Assembly: GCA_022614855.1 (NCBI GenBank)
Contig: JAKEHU010000019.1
Location: 38,914-102,913, forward strand
Length of the DNA stretch: 64,000 nucleotides
Source of the DNA: Chlamydiota bacterium
GTDB lineage: Bacteria; Chlamydiota; Chlamydiia; Chlamydiales; Rhabdochlamydiaceae
Direction: 5' to 3'
The notes under the pieces were generated by a model. The model worked only from the letters and a program-made list of their open reading frames with translations, had not been told where the DNA came from and did no database searches. A program made the translations under genes and the position numbers. Within the stretch, counting starts at the first letter, position 1, and every line of letters begins with the position of its first letter. This document shows, one piece after another, positions 63,282 to 64,000 of the stretch.

Positions 63282-64000
63282 ATGATCCTTGAAATTTCGT
63301 CGTAAATGATGTTGAGAGCGATAGTCAAGAAAAAATTGCTGAATAAAATGCAGACATAGCAGATGACAACGCTATTTGTCGTGGCTTTTCCAACACCTTC
63401 AGCACCACCAGATGTGTTCATTCCTTTGTAGCAAGAAATCGTAATGATCAGAATGCCGAAAAAAAATGCTTTGATCAGACCTGAGAAGAAGTCAAAGAGG
63501 GTGATGTGGATGGGCATGGCATCGAAGTAGGAATTTGGCGACATGCCAAAAAAGAAGACGGAAATCAGATATCCACCGTAAATGCCCATGATGACGCTAT
63601 AGAGCGTTAAAAGAGGCATCATGATTATTCCTGCAATGAATCTTGGGGCGATGAGATAACGGCTCGGGTTTACCGCCATCGTCTGCAAGGCATCGATTTG
63701 TTCAGTGACACGCATTGTGCCAAGTTCTGCGCACATGGCAGCGCCTACTCTTCCCGTTACCATGAACGCAGTTAAAACGGGACCAAGCTCTGTCATCATC
63801 GCTTTTCCCACTAAGAGTCCTGTAATTCCTGTAAGACCTTTATCAGCTAATTGGTAAAAAGATTGGGCTGCTAGGACAAGTCCGGTAAAAAAACCGGTAA
63901 TGGCCACGACCGTAAGAGATGCTACCCCAATGTTAAAGAGCTGTTTTAGAATCAATCTTAACGAGGGAGGTTTTCTAAGGATTGCTTTGATTGTATCCCA
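63278..64000 (-). CDS. MlaE-like permease (5' end cut by window edge)
   Basis: This inner-membrane permease of the Mla-type transporter shows GFFTGLVLAAQSFYQLADKG, LVGKAMMTELGPVLTAFMVT and GRVGAAMCAELGTMRVTEQI, the DUF140/MlaE signature. TMAVNPSRYLIAPRFIAGII and four or five hydrophobic helices follow. The frame continues upstream past a TTG at 63955 and stays open to the window edge, with WDTIKAILRKPPSLRLILKQ in phase. The true N-terminus therefore lies outside. It starts the mlaE-mlaF-mlaD order read leftward. Confidence 0.93.
   Translation of the reverse strand, partial: WDTIKAILRKPPSLRLILKQLFNIGVASLTVVAITGFFTGLVLAAQSFYQLADKGLTGITGLLVGKAMMTELGPVLTAFMVTGRVGAAMCAELGTMRVTEQIDALQTMAVNPSRYLIAPRFIAGIIMMPLLTLYSVIMGIYGGYLISVFFFGMSPNSYFDAMPIHITLFDFFSGLIKAFFFGILIITISCYKGMNTSGGAEGVGKATTNSVVICYVCILFSNFFLTIALNIIYDEISRIM

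Overview
The window reads as chromosome from a chlamydia-related bacterium (order Chlamydiales, probably outside the genus Chlamydia). The gene order DUF721-gyrB-gyrA-tmk-holB, together with mgtE, tgt, tpiA/xseA/xseB, a MarC protein, PiT and an MCE/Mla transporter, is typical of that group. The DNA is AT-rich and densely coded, and many neighbouring genes overlap by 1-4 bases. The host is inferred from gene content and order only.

Region by region. 1-7801 (minus): a classical menaquinone operon read typA-ubiE-menF-menD-menH-menB-menA, with menA cut by the left edge. 7870-17512 (plus): mgtE, a frameshifted unknown gene, a fold-back repeat, then DUF721-gyrB-gyrA-tmk-holB. 17560-28896 (plus): nine tandem, translationally coupled paralogues, each with an N-terminal membrane anchor and a HEAT-like C-terminal half. 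28887-31808 (minus): a small anchor-like protein, nadK, xseB, xseA. 31883-33443 (plus): tpiA, secG, def. 33470-38014 (minus): an LptD-like outer-membrane protein, a four-helix-bundle gene framed by inverted repeats, and a HEAT-repeat protein. 38165-43802 (plus): seven anchored helical or coiled-coil proteins in two families. 43942-50178: an RDD protein, tgt/yhhQ/glycosyltransferase, MarC, an unknown membrane protein and Hsp20. 50212-55541 (minus): six tandem paralogues that carry kinase-like motifs. 55582-64000: a broken nucleotidyltransferase with its winged-helix partner, an exported protein, PiT with a coupled unknown protein, YqgE, and an Mla-type lipid transporter cut by the right edge.

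Two themes stand out. First, lineage-specific families are expanded in place. One N-terminal anchor module (FF...FS...N..R, a membrane segment, then YK..tSR.C) is joined either to HEAT-like or to coiled-coil C-termini, and a separate six-gene array has kinase-like active-site spacing. These are candidates for surface, inclusion-membrane or host-directed proteins, but that role is inference. Second, there is a population of about 160-172 bp fold-back elements. One lies in frame inside ubiE with a TA duplication; removing it restores a normal UbiE sequence. Another appears to supply the start codon of a kinase-like gene.

Core functions here are quinone synthesis, DNA topology and replication, envelope lipid and LPS assembly, queuine salvage, magnesium and phosphate uptake, and protein maturation.
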